DNA of 64,000 nucleotides from Shewanella khirikhana (GTDB lineage Bacteria > Pseudomonadota > Gammaproteobacteria > Enterobacterales > Shewanellaceae): NCBI RefSeq assembly GCF_003957745.1, contig NZ_CP020373.1, positions 2,899,501 through 2,963,500 on the forward strand, written 5' to 3'. The translations under genes and the position numbers were made by a program. The notes beneath the pieces are model-generated. The model was not told the origin of the DNA. It was given only the letters and a program-made list of their open reading frames with translations, and did no database searches. Below are positions 32,671-41,423 of the stretch, one piece after another (the stretch's first letter is position 1; the number at the start of each line of letters is the position of its first letter).

Positions 32671-34508
32671 GATGCATCCCCTCCCAGTCGCGGTTCCTGT
32701 GCCTGTTCTTCGAGCTCTGAATCTGGTTGTGCTAATCCTGCTGCGGCCAACCCTGACTCGGCCAATCCTGACTCGGCCAACAGGGATGCAAAAAGCCCCC
32801 CTGATGCACTGAGCTCAGCCACGGTGCCACGTTCAACAATGCGGCCGGCATCCATCACCAGCACCCCATCGAGGCGCTCCAGCTCATCCAGTCGGTGGCT
32901 AACCATGAGCAGGCTCTTACCCTGACTTTCGGCATGAATCGCCGCCATTACCCGCTGCTCACTGTCCACATCCAGACTGGCACCGGGTTCATCCAGCAAA
33001 AAGAGCTCAGGCTCACCGGCAAGCGCCCGCGCCAGCGCGAATCGCTGGGCCTGCCCAACCGACAGACCGCCACCGCCTTCGCCGATGGGATGCTCAAGCC
33101 CCTTTGGCAATGACGCAACAAAATCGCCAATCTGCGCCTTGTCGCACAGCGCCAGCAGCGCCTTTTCATCAAGGCTGCGGCCCATGGCGATATTGTCCTT
33201 TAAGCTGCCGTGGAACAAATGCGGCTCCTGCCCAAGCCAGGCGATGGTTCGGCGCCAGTCGCCCATGTCCAGTTCATGGATGTTTACCCCGCCCACACAA
33301 AACTCACCGCTGATGGGCAAAAAGCCCAGTAACGCATTGAGTAAACTGGTTTTGCCCGAGCCAGAAGGCCCGACTATGGCAAGCCGCTCCCCTGGGTTAA
33401 GGCTAAAGCTTAAGGGGCCAGCCAACTTTGCGCCCTGATGGCTGTAGATAATCAGGTCCTTTGCCACAATCTCGCGCTGCTGCGGCAATGGCTGCTTGCC
33501 CTGATGGGCGCTGTTTTCAAGGCTTAACAGTTCAGACAGCGCTTCGGCCGCCGCCACCGCCTGCGCCTTGGCATGATAGTGGGTGCCCATGTCCCGAAGC
33601 GGCTGATAAAATTCGGGCGCCAGCATCAGCACAAACAGGCCGGTAAACAGGCTTATCCCGAGGTCATAGTGGCCAAAATCCAGATGACCGAGATAACTGA
33701 AACCAAAGTACACCGCCACCAGCGCAATACTGATAGCGGCAAAAAACTCCAGCACTGCCGAGCTTAAAAACGCCATCCTAAGCACCGCCATGGTGCGGCT
33801 TCGAAACTCATCCGAGGCCTTTTCGATGGCCTTGCCTTCGGCGTCGGCGCGGTGAAACAGCCGCAGTGTTACCAGCCCTTTTAGCCGGTCCATAAAGTGG
33901 CCGGAGAGCCTTTGCAGCGCCGAGAAATGCTTGCGATTGGCATCGGCGGCGCCCATACCCACCAGGATCATAAACAGTGGAATAAGCGGCGCAGTGCCGA
34001 GCAGAATAAGGCCTGCCGCCCAGTTCATCGGAAATACGCAGGCAAGAATAATCAGCGGGATCAGCGCCGCAATCGACAGCTGCGGCAGGTAGCGGGCGTA
34101 AAAGTCGTGTAAATCTTCGATTTGCTCAATCACCACAGCGCCCCAGCTGCCAAGGGGCTTGCCCTTGACAAAGGCGGGCCCCAGTTCGGTCAGCCGGGTG
34201 AGCACCTGCTGACGTAAACCAAGTCGCAGTCGGCGCCCGGCCTCAAACCCCAGCCGCTCACGGCCCCAGGCACATAAGGCCCTGGCCACAATCAATGCCG
34301 CCAGGGCGGCAAACTCGCTGATAAAGGAAGATGGTGCTGCGGCTTCCATAACCACGGCCGAAAGAATGCTTGCGATAACAAAAGCCTGCGCTATCAGCAG
34401 CACGCCACCAAGCACACCGAGGGCGACGCTGAATGCCAAAAAGGGACCGCAGGCGCCTTTGCGACTCTTTAGCCACTGGGAAAGTTGTTTTTCGAGGGAT
34501 TTGTCCAT
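32667..34508 (-). CDS. cydD: Heterodimeric cysteine/glutathione ABC exporter subunit CydD
   Basis: The protein from ATG 34508 is 613 residues, with six helices and an ATPase domain (Walker A GPSGSGKTS, signature LSVGQAQRFALARAL, Walker B LFLLDEPGASLD). The ATG at 34508 is preferred over an ATG 39 bases upstream because GCAGGATATTC precedes it. The last 35 residues are an unusual tail, SGLAESGLAESGLAAAGLAQP, encoded by three 15-bp repeats (32731-32775), not a normal part of CydD. A weak FNR-like box lies about 145 bases upstream. Confidence 0.92.
   Translation of the reverse strand: MDKSLEKQLSQWLKSRKGACGPFLAFSVALGVLGGVLLIAQAFVIASILSAVVMEAAAPSSFISEFAALAALIVARALCAWGRERLGFEAGRRLRLGLRQQVLTRLTELGPAFVKGKPLGSWGAVVIEQIEDLHDFYARYLPQLSIAALIPLIILACVFPMNWAAGLILLGTAPLIPLFMILVGMGAADANRKHFSALQRLSGHFMDRLKGLVTLRLFHRADAEGKAIEKASDEFRSRTMAVLRMAFLSSAVLEFFAAISIALVAVYFGFSYLGHLDFGHYDLGISLFTGLFVLMLAPEFYQPLRDMGTHYHAKAQAVAAAEALSELLSLENSAHQGKQPLPQQREIVAKDLIIYSHQGAKLAGPLSFSLNPGERLAIVGPSGSGKTSLLNALLGFLPISGEFCVGGVNIHELDMGDWRRTIAWLGQEPHLFHGSLKDNIAMGRSLDEKALLALCDKAQIGDFVASLPKGLEHPIGEGGGGLSVGQAQRFALARALAGEPELFLLDEPGASLDVDSEQRVMAAIHAESQGKSLLMVSHRLDELERLDGVLVMDAGRIVERGTVAELSASGGLFASLLAESGLAESGLAAAGLAQPDSELEEQAQEPRLGGDAS
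32731..32775 (-). repeat. Three in-frame 15-bp repeats in the cydD 3' end
   Basis: Units of the form GCCAATCCTGACTCG repeat three times with one to four changes. They encode the ESGLA/AAGLA pentapeptides of the CydD tail. Confidence 0.75.
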
Positions 34509-34652
34509 GAATATCCTGCATCCAAGCCCACTATTGGGGCCCTGCACCTGGGCCCAACAACTGGACCGGAAACGACGGCAGGGAGGCAGTATCTCAGCGT
34601 TTTCTTAACGAATAAACCCGAGCAGACTGATTTGTTAAGGGATTCACAAAAT

Positions 34653-34666
34653 TTGCGCCAGATCAA
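34653..34666 (-). promoter_or_regulatory. Weak FNR-like box upstream of cydD
   Basis: TTGCGCCAGATCAA matches the FNR consensus (TTGAT, four bases, ATCAA) at 8 of 10 positions. It overlaps the terminator of the upstream gene. Given how common near-matches are, this is only a suggestion. Confidence 0.3.
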
Positions 34667-34696
34667 AAAAAGCCTTAAGTCTGGGTTAAGGCTTTT
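34665..34696 (-). terminator. Rho-independent terminator of the DUF3626 gene
   Basis: On the minus strand AAAAGCCTTAA pairs with TTAAGGCTTTT around a 7-base loop and runs into a stretch of eight T. Confidence 0.85.
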
Positions 34697-34710
34697 GCGG
34701 CTTCGCGCCG

Positions 34711-36024
34711 TCAGTCGGCCGTGCTGGGCTTGGAGCCTGGCGCGTCTTTTGAGTCCGGCTTTGATGGTTCTGCTTTAAGGCAAGCGGCTTCATCTGCCAT
34801 GGCACGGGTGTCAGTAACGGCTTGCGGCTCTGCTGTGTCCCCGACGCGACTTCCCACGACACGACTTTCCCCGGCACCACTTTCCCCACCAGCTTCCAGC
34901 TCCGGTGCCAGGTCAATGTCAGCGCCATACCCATCAGGCTCAGGGGCGCAGCAGTCAGTGGTGGAGCCGTAGCGTACCAGCAGATGCCACAGCCATTTAA
35001 GCTCACTGAGCACATCGGCCTGATGCCCCCGGTCGCGCCAGCGGGTGGGGAAACGGCTCACTTCTCTTGCGGCAACGCCGATGGCATACGCATTGATTTG
35101 ACCGTCAATCGCGACCCGCCTGGCCAATGTTGGCATAGACGGGCCACGAAAATCGCTTACCACATCCTCAACCGCCAGCGACAGCCCGCGATGCCACATC
35201 AGATTAATGTCATAACGGCTCGCCAGGGCATTGAGCAGCGGCTCAATTTCGGTACCCCTGAAACTCGGATCGGCCACCAATGCGTCGATATCATTGCCAA
35301 GCAGCACAGGCCCATGAATTTGCGCTTCGATGTAATGATCCAGATTGCCCGCCAGCGGCCGCATGAAGCGATGCTGCGCATCCTCATTCAGGGTAATCAG
35401 CAACCTTTCTATCAATTTGCCCGGCGACAGACCGTATTCCCCCAGGGCATAACGGCGCTCAAAACTCTCGGTCAAAAGCGCTGCCATCACCAGCTCAAAC
35501 GCCTCGGCGGTGCCCTTGTCACAGGGGTTGCGATAGGAGTCGTGAAAGCAAAATGTCGCTCTTTCAAGCACTTCCGGCTTGGTCAACAGATAGCAACTGC
35601 CGAATCGGGGTGCCGGGCCGTTGGGGGCTCGCAGTAGATCCAGCGCGCCATATTTGGGGCGTGCGGTTAACTCGTTACTTACCTCACCAAAAAAGCTGCG
35701 CTCCCAGTGATCGCGGGCACCACCAATTTCCGGTGATAACAAACCGCTGGAAACCCGGGTCTCGAATTGACAGCGGTAACGGCCGTCCTGCGCCAGGCCC
35801 TCAGCCACCATCAGGCCACGGCTGTCGAACCTGTCGGGATGAAAATGCAGCGCCACCTGACCGTGGCTGGCAATGGCCTGCATGGCGGCATTAAAGCGGG
35901 CGGGGGAAATATCCGACATCTGCAGCACATTGCGAATAATCGCCAGCGCCCCGTCCCGACGACTGCGGGCGTAGTGGCTGAGATTATCGATGGCGGCAAA
36001 ATGGCGCGCGCGGGCCGTGGGCAT
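34711..36024 (-). CDS. DUF3626-domain protein
   Basis: The protein (437 residues from ATG 36024) matches my memory of DUF3626: VALHFHPDRFDSRGLMVAEGL, YRCQFETRVSSGLLSPEIGG, RPKYGALDLL, PAPRFGSCYLLTKPEVLERATFCFHDS and LLGNDIDALVADPSFRGT (each separate). No signal peptide is visible. The last 75 residues are low-complexity (ES/GAGES/AEPQA) and rich in Ala, Glu and Pro. The family has no agreed function. TTG at 36072 is an alternative start, but GGGAAG precedes the ATG at 36024. It is a single gene with its own terminator. The 290 bases upstream belong mostly to the nirK promoter region. Confidence 0.7.
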   Translation of the reverse strand: MPTARARHFAAIDNLSHYARSRRDGALAIIRNVLQMSDISPARFNAAMQAIASHGQVALHFHPDRFDSRGLMVAEGLAQDGRYRCQFETRVSSGLLSPEIGGARDHWERSFFGEVSNELTARPKYGALDLLRAPNGPAPRFGSCYLLTKPEVLERATFCFHDSYRNPCDKGTAEAFELVMAALLTESFERRYALGEYGLSPGKLIERLLITLNEDAQHRFMRPLAGNLDHYIEAQIHGPVLLGNDIDALVADPSFRGTEIEPLLNALASRYDINLMWHRGLSLAVEDVVSDFRGPSMPTLARRVAIDGQINAYAIGVAAREVSRFPTRWRDRGHQADVLSELKWLWHLLVRYGSTTDCCAPEPDGYGADIDLAPELEAGGESGAGESRVVGSRVGDTAEPQAVTDTRAMADEAACLKAEPSKPDSKDAPGSKPSTAD

Positions 36025-36193
36025 TGCAGTACTTCCCGGGACATGCCCGTTGGCGATGAGAATTACCGCCAAGATAGCAAAGGATGGCCCTAAGCTCCAT
36101 GAATATTAAAGGAGTTTAATCCTTTTAATTTTATTCATTTAGCTCATCCACTTAGCGCTACCGCTAACGTCAGGGGAAAGTTTTTTTCGCCAG

Positions 36194-36207
36194 TTGACTT
36201 GCATCAA
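36194..36207 (+). promoter_or_regulatory. FNR/DNR-type box upstream of nirK
   Basis: TTGACTTGCATCAA matches the FNR/DNR consensus (TTGAT, four bases, ATCAA) with one difference. It lies about 108 bases before the nirK ATG, leaving room for a class II promoter with a start near 36249. The Crp/Fnr-family gene at 39915 is the obvious local candidate to bind it. Confidence 0.65.
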
Positions 36208-36314
36208 TTGCTTTTGCCATGGCGGCGCTAATTTAGACACCAATCGATGTAAATTTCACCATCACAAGGGCCCCAGGCCCACACAATAAGCGACATAATC
36301 GAGTGGAGTCATTT

Positions 36315-37496
36315 ATGAAAGACAAAACAGAGCAGCAGCCTGCCGAATTCAATCAACAGCGCCGCCAGTTCCTCGGCGGTTCAGTGGGTGCAGGAGTGGT
36401 AGGGCTGGGGCTGGCATCGGGTTTGATGAACTCAGGCGCGCAGGCGGCAACGGCCAGCGCAAAGGCCAAAAGCGATCGCATGGCCAATTACACCGCCGAT
36501 CAACTGGAAAGGGTAAAGCAGGAACTGGTGCCGCCGCCAATGGTGCCCAAACATGATCAGGTGGCCACCGGTAAACCCAAGGTCATTGAGGTGCGGCTCG
36601 AAGTCGAAGAGAAGCAAATTGAGCTCGAAAATGGCGTAAAAGCCTGGGTATGCGCCTTCAATGGCAGCGTGCCCGGCCCGCTGATTGTGTGCCATCAGCA
36701 CGACTATGTAGAGCTGACGCTGGTCAATCCCAAGACCAATGTGTTGTCCCACAATATTGATTTACACAGCGCCACAGGCGCCTTGGGTGGCGGCGAGCTG
36801 ACTCTGGTCGCGCCCGGTCAGGAAGTATGTTTCCGCTTCAAGGCCACCAAGGCCGGCACCTTTGTGTATCACTGCGCCCCCGGCGGCATCATGATCCCCT
36901 GGCACGTGGCCATGGGCATGCACGGCGCCATCATGGTATTACCTCGGGAAGGCCTGAGCGATGGCGACGGCAACCCTCTGCACTACGACCGCGCTTACTA
37001 CATTGGCGAAGCCGACTTTTACGTGCCCAGGGATGAAAAAGGTCAATACAAGCAATACAAGCTGCTGATGGAAAGCATGGAAGAAGTGCTGGCTGCCATG
37101 AAGACCCTGACGCCGTCCCATATCGTGTTCAACGGCGCCGTGGGCGCCCTCACCGGCAAGAATGCCATGCCAGCCAAGGTCGGCGAGTCTGTGCTGTTTA
37201 TTCACTCCCAGGCCAACCGCGACACCCGTCCCCATATCATCGGCGGCCATGGCGATTATGTGTGGGCAGCGGGCTCCTTCAGTGACCGGCCTCAACGGGA
37301 TCTGGAAACCTGGATGGTCGCAGGTGGCAGCGCGGCCGCCGCCCTCTATACCTTCCGTCAACCCGGGCTGCATGCCTACGTTAACCACAACCTGATTGAA
37401 GCCATCATGAAAGGCGCCGCCGCCCACATCAAGGTGGATGGGGAGTGGGATGACAACCTGATGGTGCAGGTGAGAAAGCCTTCCGCCATCGCCTGA
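36315..37496 (+). CDS. nirK: Copper-containing nitrite reductase (NO-forming)
   Basis: The 393-residue protein has a Tat signal (RRQFLGG near residue 16). All copper ligands can be read, numbered from ATG 36315: type 1 His146, Cys187, His197 and Met202; type 2 His151, His186 and His307. Catalytic Asp149 and His269 are also present. Key blocks are SHNIDLHSATGALGGGE, VYHCAPGGIMIPWHVAMGMHG and PHIIGGHGDYVWAAG. It reduces nitrite to nitric oxide in the periplasm. The ATG is chosen because GTGGAGTCATTT precedes it; the GTG of that stretch is also in frame. Sco and PCuAC copper chaperones follow downstream. Confidence 0.95.
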   Translation: MKDKTEQQPAEFNQQRRQFLGGSVGAGVVGLGLASGLMNSGAQAATASAKAKSDRMANYTADQLERVKQELVPPPMVPKHDQVATGKPKVIEVRLEVEEKQIELENGVKAWVCAFNGSVPGPLIVCHQHDYVELTLVNPKTNVLSHNIDLHSATGALGGGELTLVAPGQEVCFRFKATKAGTFVYHCAPGGIMIPWHVAMGMHGAIMVLPREGLSDGDGNPLHYDRAYYIGEADFYVPRDEKGQYKQYKLLMESMEEVLAAMKTLTPSHIVFNGAVGALTGKNAMPAKVGESVLFIHSQANRDTRPHIIGGHGDYVWAAGSFSDRPQRDLETWMVAGGSAAAALYTFRQPGLHAYVNHNLIEAIMKGAAAHIKVDGEWDDNLMVQVRKPSAIA

Positions 37497-37517
37497 GTAA
37501 AGGGCGTTACCCGCCAT

Positions 37518-37541
37518 CGCCGGGCCAACTTCGGCCCGGCG
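37518..37541 (+). terminator. Strong stem-loop between nirK and the next gene
   Basis: CGCCGGGCC pairs with GGCCCGGCG around AACTTC, a 9-bp GC-only stem. No T-run follows, so it more likely protects the nirK message or attenuates read-through than terminates fully. Confidence 0.5.
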
Positions 37542-37569
37542 CATTCAGCCGCAAAATGAAGGAGGCGTT

Positions 37570-38538
37570 ATGGTCAGACTCCTGAGTGCTTTGCCAGAAA
37601 TTCGGCGGCCCCTGGCAATACCGGGCTTATCGCTGCTGTATTTGCTACGACAGTATTCGTCCCGGCTGTGTTTGTCACGGCTGCGTTTGCTAGGGCTGTA
37701 TTTGTCGCTGCTATTTTTGCCCCTGCTGTGTTTAATAAGCGTCGCCCATGCCGCCGAAGAAAATGGCCGTGATTACGCCATCAATGCTGCCGTGTATCTG
37801 TGGTATGGCAAGTTGGATCAGGGGCAGATCCCTGCCACGCTGACCAACACCAACGCCGAGATTTCACTGCCGGAGTATGCACAAAGCCCCGCTGGCGGCG
37901 CCCATCACCTGTTGTCGGTAACCCTCGAAGACAGTGACGAGAGCCCTGATGGCAGCCATCAGCAGCGGGTCGCGGTAACGCTGGAATTCCTGCCCCGCAG
38001 CAACAGCGGCGAAACCCGCGGGCATTATCTGGAGGCCGAGCTTGTGTTCGACAGCCAAACGTTGAAACTCAGCTCCCTTACCCCTCAGGTGCATGAAATT
38101 GACGACTTCGATTCCCGCTACCGCAGCGCCAGTGAGACCAACCTCATAAAGGCACTGGTGTTTCGCTGGACTGAGCAGCTCGATAATCCAGCAACAATCA
38201 CCCCGGTCGTAAAGCAGATAGGCACGCAGAACTTTGTGGTGGCCGAGAAAGACCCGGCGGACGCAGCAGGCTACCTCGGCTTTTTGCAGTCGCTGCACTA
38301 CGTCAGGAGTCGGCGCGAAATCAAGAACCTCAACCTGCAACCCTCAGAGCAGCCCGGCGTGTATCGGGTTGGATTTGAGTATCAATGGCGGGCGTGGAAC
38401 GCCGAAGGTGAAGAAGAGCTGGCTCAGATTGAGGTGCAAATGACCGTGGTTATCGAGCATAGCGAGGCGCAGGTGCTGGAGTACCGCGAAACCTATCTGC
38501 CACCGGTAACCGACCTTGGCGCCGAAATCCGCTGTTAA
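37570..38538 (+). CDS. Exported protein of unknown function in the nirK island
   Basis: The 322-residue protein has a very long, Leu/Arg-rich N-terminal region (about 1-58) that ends in a plausible signal-peptidase site (SVAHA, then AEENGRD). The mature part is beta-rich with repeated acidic and hydrophobic strands (YLEAELVFDSQTLKLSSL, VGFEYQWRAWNAEGEEEL) and no metal motif. I recognise no family. ATG at 37570 follows GGAGGCGTT. The N-terminal region is encoded by degenerate 15-bp repeats. It lies between nirK and sco, so it probably serves the same periplasmic pathway. Confidence 0.7.
   Translation: MVRLLSALPEIRRPLAIPGLSLLYLLRQYSSRLCLSRLRLLGLYLSLLFLPLLCLISVAHAAEENGRDYAINAAVYLWYGKLDQGQIPATLTNTNAEISLPEYAQSPAGGAHHLLSVTLEDSDESPDGSHQQRVAVTLEFLPRSNSGETRGHYLEAELVFDSQTLKLSSLTPQVHEIDDFDSRYRSASETNLIKALVFRWTEQLDNPATITPVVKQIGTQNFVVAEKDPADAAGYLGFLQSLHYVRSRREIKNLNLQPSEQPGVYRVGFEYQWRAWNAEGEEELAQIEVQMTVVIEHSEAQVLEYRETYLPPVTDLGAEIRC
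37633..37737 (+). repeat. Seven degenerate 15-bp repeats encoding the signal-peptide region
   Basis: Units of the type CTGCTGTATTTGCTA, CGGCTGTGTTTGTCA and GGGCTGTATTTGTCG run in phase from 37633 to 37737. They encode alternating Leu/Tyr/Arg/Ser residues and lengthen the signal peptide well beyond normal. Confidence 0.6.
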
Positions 38539-38557
38539 TTTTCAAAGGAGACCAAAG

Positions 38558-39187
38558 ATGAAACTTCGCATTCTCATCCCCCTGGCAGCAGCGCTGGGGC
38601 TGGCAAGTTCAGCCGCGCTCGCCGGGATGCCGGTACTCAAGGGCATAGGCGGTGATTTCAGTATGCAAAGCAGCAGAGGCGATACCGTCTCGCTGACCGA
38701 CTTTCGCGGCAAGGTGGTCATGATGTTCTTCGGCTACACCAACTGCGCCGACATCTGCCCCACCACCATGGCCCATGTCAGCCAATTGATGCAGCGCATG
38801 CCCGATGATGAGCGCAGCCGGATCCAGGTGCTGTTTGTCAGTATCGACAGCGACTACGACACCCCGGCGCACCTGAACAAATACCTGAGCTACTTCGACC
38901 CAAGCTTTATCGGTCTGGTGGACGAGCGCGCCAAAATCGACCAAGTGGCAGCCCTGTACCACGCCGATTACAGCAAACTTGCCGACGATAAGGTGACCAC
39001 CGAGTACAAAAAACTCAGCCTGGAAGCCAAAGACGCCGGGGCTAAGGGATATCTCTACTCCCACACCGCCAAGATTTTTGTGCTCGACCCCAAAGGGCGG
39101 GTCAGAGGTTTTTTCTACACCGGCACCCCGCTGGATGAAATGCAGACCGAACTTTCGGCGCTGCTTGCCGCCCCTGCCGCCGGATAA
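38558..39187 (+). CDS. SCO1/SenC-family copper chaperone/thiol-disulfide protein
   Basis: The 209-residue protein has a signal peptide (LAAALGLASSAALA) and the SCO signature CADICPTTM (Cys-x3-Cys, residues 65-69 region) in a thioredoxin fold, with the conserved His in YSHTAKIFVLDPKGRV. SCO proteins deliver copper to, or keep reduced, copper sites in the periplasm. ATG at 38558 is chosen for AAAGGAGACCAAAG. It is followed after 21 bases by the PCuAC gene; both probably load NirK. Confidence 0.9.
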   Translation: MKLRILIPLAAALGLASSAALAGMPVLKGIGGDFSMQSSRGDTVSLTDFRGKVVMMFFGYTNCADICPTTMAHVSQLMQRMPDDERSRIQVLFVSIDSDYDTPAHLNKYLSYFDPSFIGLVDERAKIDQVAALYHADYSKLADDKVTTEYKKLSLEAKDAGAKGYLYSHTAKIFVLDPKGRVRGFFYTGTPLDEMQTELSALLAAPAAG

Positions 39188-39208
39188 CTTTTACAAACGG
39201 AGCTGATT

Positions 39209-39697
39209 ATGTCTTTAAAGCTGACTATTCCTGCAAAACTGTTCAACCTTGGATGCCTCGCCGCCTTGCTGTTCACCACATCCGCCATGGCCGCCGATGT
39301 GATGGTGCATGACGCCTGGGTGCGTGCCATGCCGCCATCTGCTAGGGCTTTGCCACTGTATCTCACCCTGCACAACGGCGCCGACACGCCAGTTGCGCTC
39401 ACCGCCATCACCTCTGCCGATGGTCGGGTTGAACTGCACCAAAGTGTGCATCAGGGCGGCAGCATCAAAATGCAGCGGGTCGAGCAGATAGACATTGCGC
39501 CCCATGCCATGGTCAGCCTGGCGCCCATTGGGCTGCACGGCATGATTATGGCGATGTCACGGGTGCCCGCCGAGGGCGAATCCCTGCAGTTTACCGCCCA
39601 CTTCGATGATGGCAGTGAACGACAGATTGAAGCCAAAGTCATCAAAGGGCCTGCGGCAGATGCCTCGGGTGCAAGCGGGCATGAGCATCATCACTGA
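39209..39697 (+). CDS. PCuAC-family periplasmic copper chaperone
   Basis: The 162-residue protein has a signal peptide (AALLFTTSAMA) and the DUF461/PCuAC copper motif: HQSVHQGGSIKM with a downstream HGMIM (His, Met, His, Met ligands). The C-terminus ends in a His-rich tail (HEHHH), a further possible copper site. PCuAC hands Cu(I) to copper enzymes, commonly together with Sco. It fits nirK maturation here. Confidence 0.9.
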   Translation: MSLKLTIPAKLFNLGCLAALLFTTSAMAADVMVHDAWVRAMPPSARALPLYLTLHNGADTPVALTAITSADGRVELHQSVHQGGSIKMQRVEQIDIAPHAMVSLAPIGLHGMIMAMSRVPAEGESLQFTAHFDDGSERQIEAKVIKGPAADASGASGHEHHH

Positions 39698-39745
39698 CAG
39701 CAAACGGCAACCAATAAGGATGCCAACGCTGCTATCGCGCTACAG

Positions 39746-39759
39746 GCGATCCAGATCAA
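39746..39759 (+). promoter_or_regulatory. Weak FNR-like box upstream of the Crp/Fnr gene
   Basis: GCGATCCAGATCAA matches the FNR/DNR half-site ATCAA exactly and the other half partly. It would allow autoregulation of the downstream regulator. The match is marginal. Confidence 0.3.
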
Positions 39760-39914
39760 GGAATCAAATCAAAATGTGACTTAGCTTGCCCAAAGGGAAA
39801 GATGCAAATAAAACCCTGCTTTACCAGATGGATACCCGTATCGCTTTATCTAATAGATACCCGTTTCCACGGTGTGCAGCAGCGCAACTTTTCGCGAATC
39901 ACCGGGGGAGCAAG

Positions 39915-40688
39915 ATGATCACCGATACCAAAACCAGCCAAAGGATCCAGGCGCACCACCTGTTTTCTTCCTTCAACAGCCACGAGCTGGCGGTGCTGAT
40001 GAGCAGCGCCAGCCGTATTCATCTGGCGCCGCAGCAACATCTGTTTCATCGCCAGGACGAGGCGCGGCGCTTTTATCTGGTGATGGAAGGCAATCTGCAG
40101 CTGTACATTACCAGCAGCCAGGGGCAACTCAAGGTGCTGGAGGTGGTTCGTCCCCACAACACCTTTGCCGAAGCGCTGATATTCAACCAGCAGGCGTTTT
40201 ATCCGGTGTCGGCCCAGGCGGTGCAGGGCTGCGAGCTTATCAGCTTCGATGCCGAAACCTATCTGGGGCTGCTGAAGCAAAACTCCGAAGCCTGCCTGGC
40301 GGTGATGGCAACCATGAGCATGCGCCTGCACAAGGATTTGCAGGAAATCGAAAACCTGACCCTGCAAAATGCCGAAAACCGACTGATGCTGTTTTTGGTG
40401 CGCCACAGCAAGCGCTCCGGCGCCAACAGCGGTGAGCTGACGCTGGATGTGCCCAAGCGAACCCTGGCGTCACGGCTATCGATTCAGCCGGAAACCTTCT
40501 CCCGGCTGATTAAAAAGATGAACAGCGAAGGCATCATCGAAGAGTCCAGAGGGCTTATCAATATTCCCGATCTGGCCAAGCTTTACGCCAATATTCAGCA
40601 GCCCGCCAGCAGCAGTTGTGGTCGCTGCCCCATGGCGATGGCGAGGGAGCCCAGACGCCAAAGCACCATTCCCACCAAGGCCGAATGA
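39915..40688 (+). CDS. Crp/Fnr-family transcriptional regulator (DNR/NnrR-like)
   Basis: The 257-residue protein has an N-terminal cyclic-nucleotide-type sensor domain (HQDEARRFYLVMEGNLQLY is recognisable as RFYLVMEGNLQLY) and a C-terminal HTH_Crp (LASRLSIQPETFSRLIKKMNSEGII). No FNR-type N-terminal Cys cluster is present, so it does not sense oxygen through a 4Fe-4S cluster; the DNR/NnrR nitric-oxide branch is likely. A tail SSSCGRCPMAMAREP contains the only notable CxxC. ATG at 39915 follows GGGGGAGCAAG. By location it should control nirK through the box at 36194. Confidence 0.82.
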   Translation: MITDTKTSQRIQAHHLFSSFNSHELAVLMSSASRIHLAPQQHLFHRQDEARRFYLVMEGNLQLYITSSQGQLKVLEVVRPHNTFAEALIFNQQAFYPVSAQAVQGCELISFDAETYLGLLKQNSEACLAVMATMSMRLHKDLQEIENLTLQNAENRLMLFLVRHSKRSGANSGELTLDVPKRTLASRLSIQPETFSRLIKKMNSEGIIEESRGLINIPDLAKLYANIQQPASSSCGRCPMAMAREPRRQSTIPTKAE

Positions 40689-40689
40689 C

Positions 40690-41214
40690 TCAGTTGGTGC
40701 TGGTTTTACAGCCTTCGATAAGGGTTTGGAAATGAGCGCCAAGGTCTTGCTGGGAAAAAGATTCTGCCTGAGTGGCCATGGCGGCGAGGCTCTTGGAAGC
40801 GCCCTCCAGTCCTTGCTCTTCAATCAGCACCTTGGCATAGGCGGCCATATCGGCGCCCTTTTGCAGCAAGCTGGCAGCGCTGTCGAAACTGAATTCCTGC
40901 GACATCAGGTTCTCAAGCTCAGCCAACAGCTCTGCCACCTTGGCAGACTCAGCCAGCGCGCCCTCTACAGTGGCGAGTTCCCCAAGCGGGTCTTTCGCCA
41001 GTCGGTCGGCCACACAGGCGGCCACTGACCCGGCCTGAGCGCTGCTCGCCACCGCCTCCAGCCCCTGGGTACGAATTTGCTCAACCGCCTGTTTTATTTC
41101 CACATCCTTGTTAAGCCAGGCCTGCTCCAATGCCGCTTTTTCATCGCCACCGAACCAGCCACAGCCCGACAACGCCAGAGCCGCAGCGGCGGCAGTCATT
41201 AGGTGATATTTCAT
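40690..41214 (-). CDS. Uncharacterised lipoprotein
   Basis: The 174-residue protein has a lipobox (ALSGCGW, Cys18) and a mature region predicted to be almost wholly helical and acidic (LLAELENLMSQEFSFDSAASLLQKG), with two further Cys residues (about 87 and 169) that could form a disulfide. No family is recognised. It ends one base from the convergent Crp/Fnr stop. ATG at 41214 has AAAGGATGAAAC upstream. Confidence 0.7.
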   Translation of the reverse strand: MKYHLMTAAAAALALSGCGWFGGDEKAALEQAWLNKDVEIKQAVEQIRTQGLEAVASSAQAGSVAACVADRLAKDPLGELATVEGALAESAKVAELLAELENLMSQEFSFDSAASLLQKGADMAAYAKVLIEEQGLEGASKSLAAMATQAESFSQQDLGAHFQTLIEGCKTSTN

Positions 41215-41423
41215 GTTTCATCCTTTGTTGCTGACAGTCAGTTGCCATTGCCAATCAGTGTTTCAGATCCCCATTAAACGGGGATGAAACTGAAAAGGCA
41301 CTGAACAATCGCAAAATTCCCTCCCTGCGATGGCGGTAAGGCCTATGCTTTGGTAAGCTTGCGCCCCCGCGCAAAGACTGGCCTTTGCAGCGGGCACTTT
41401 TCCTGCCAGCAAGAGTACACTGC

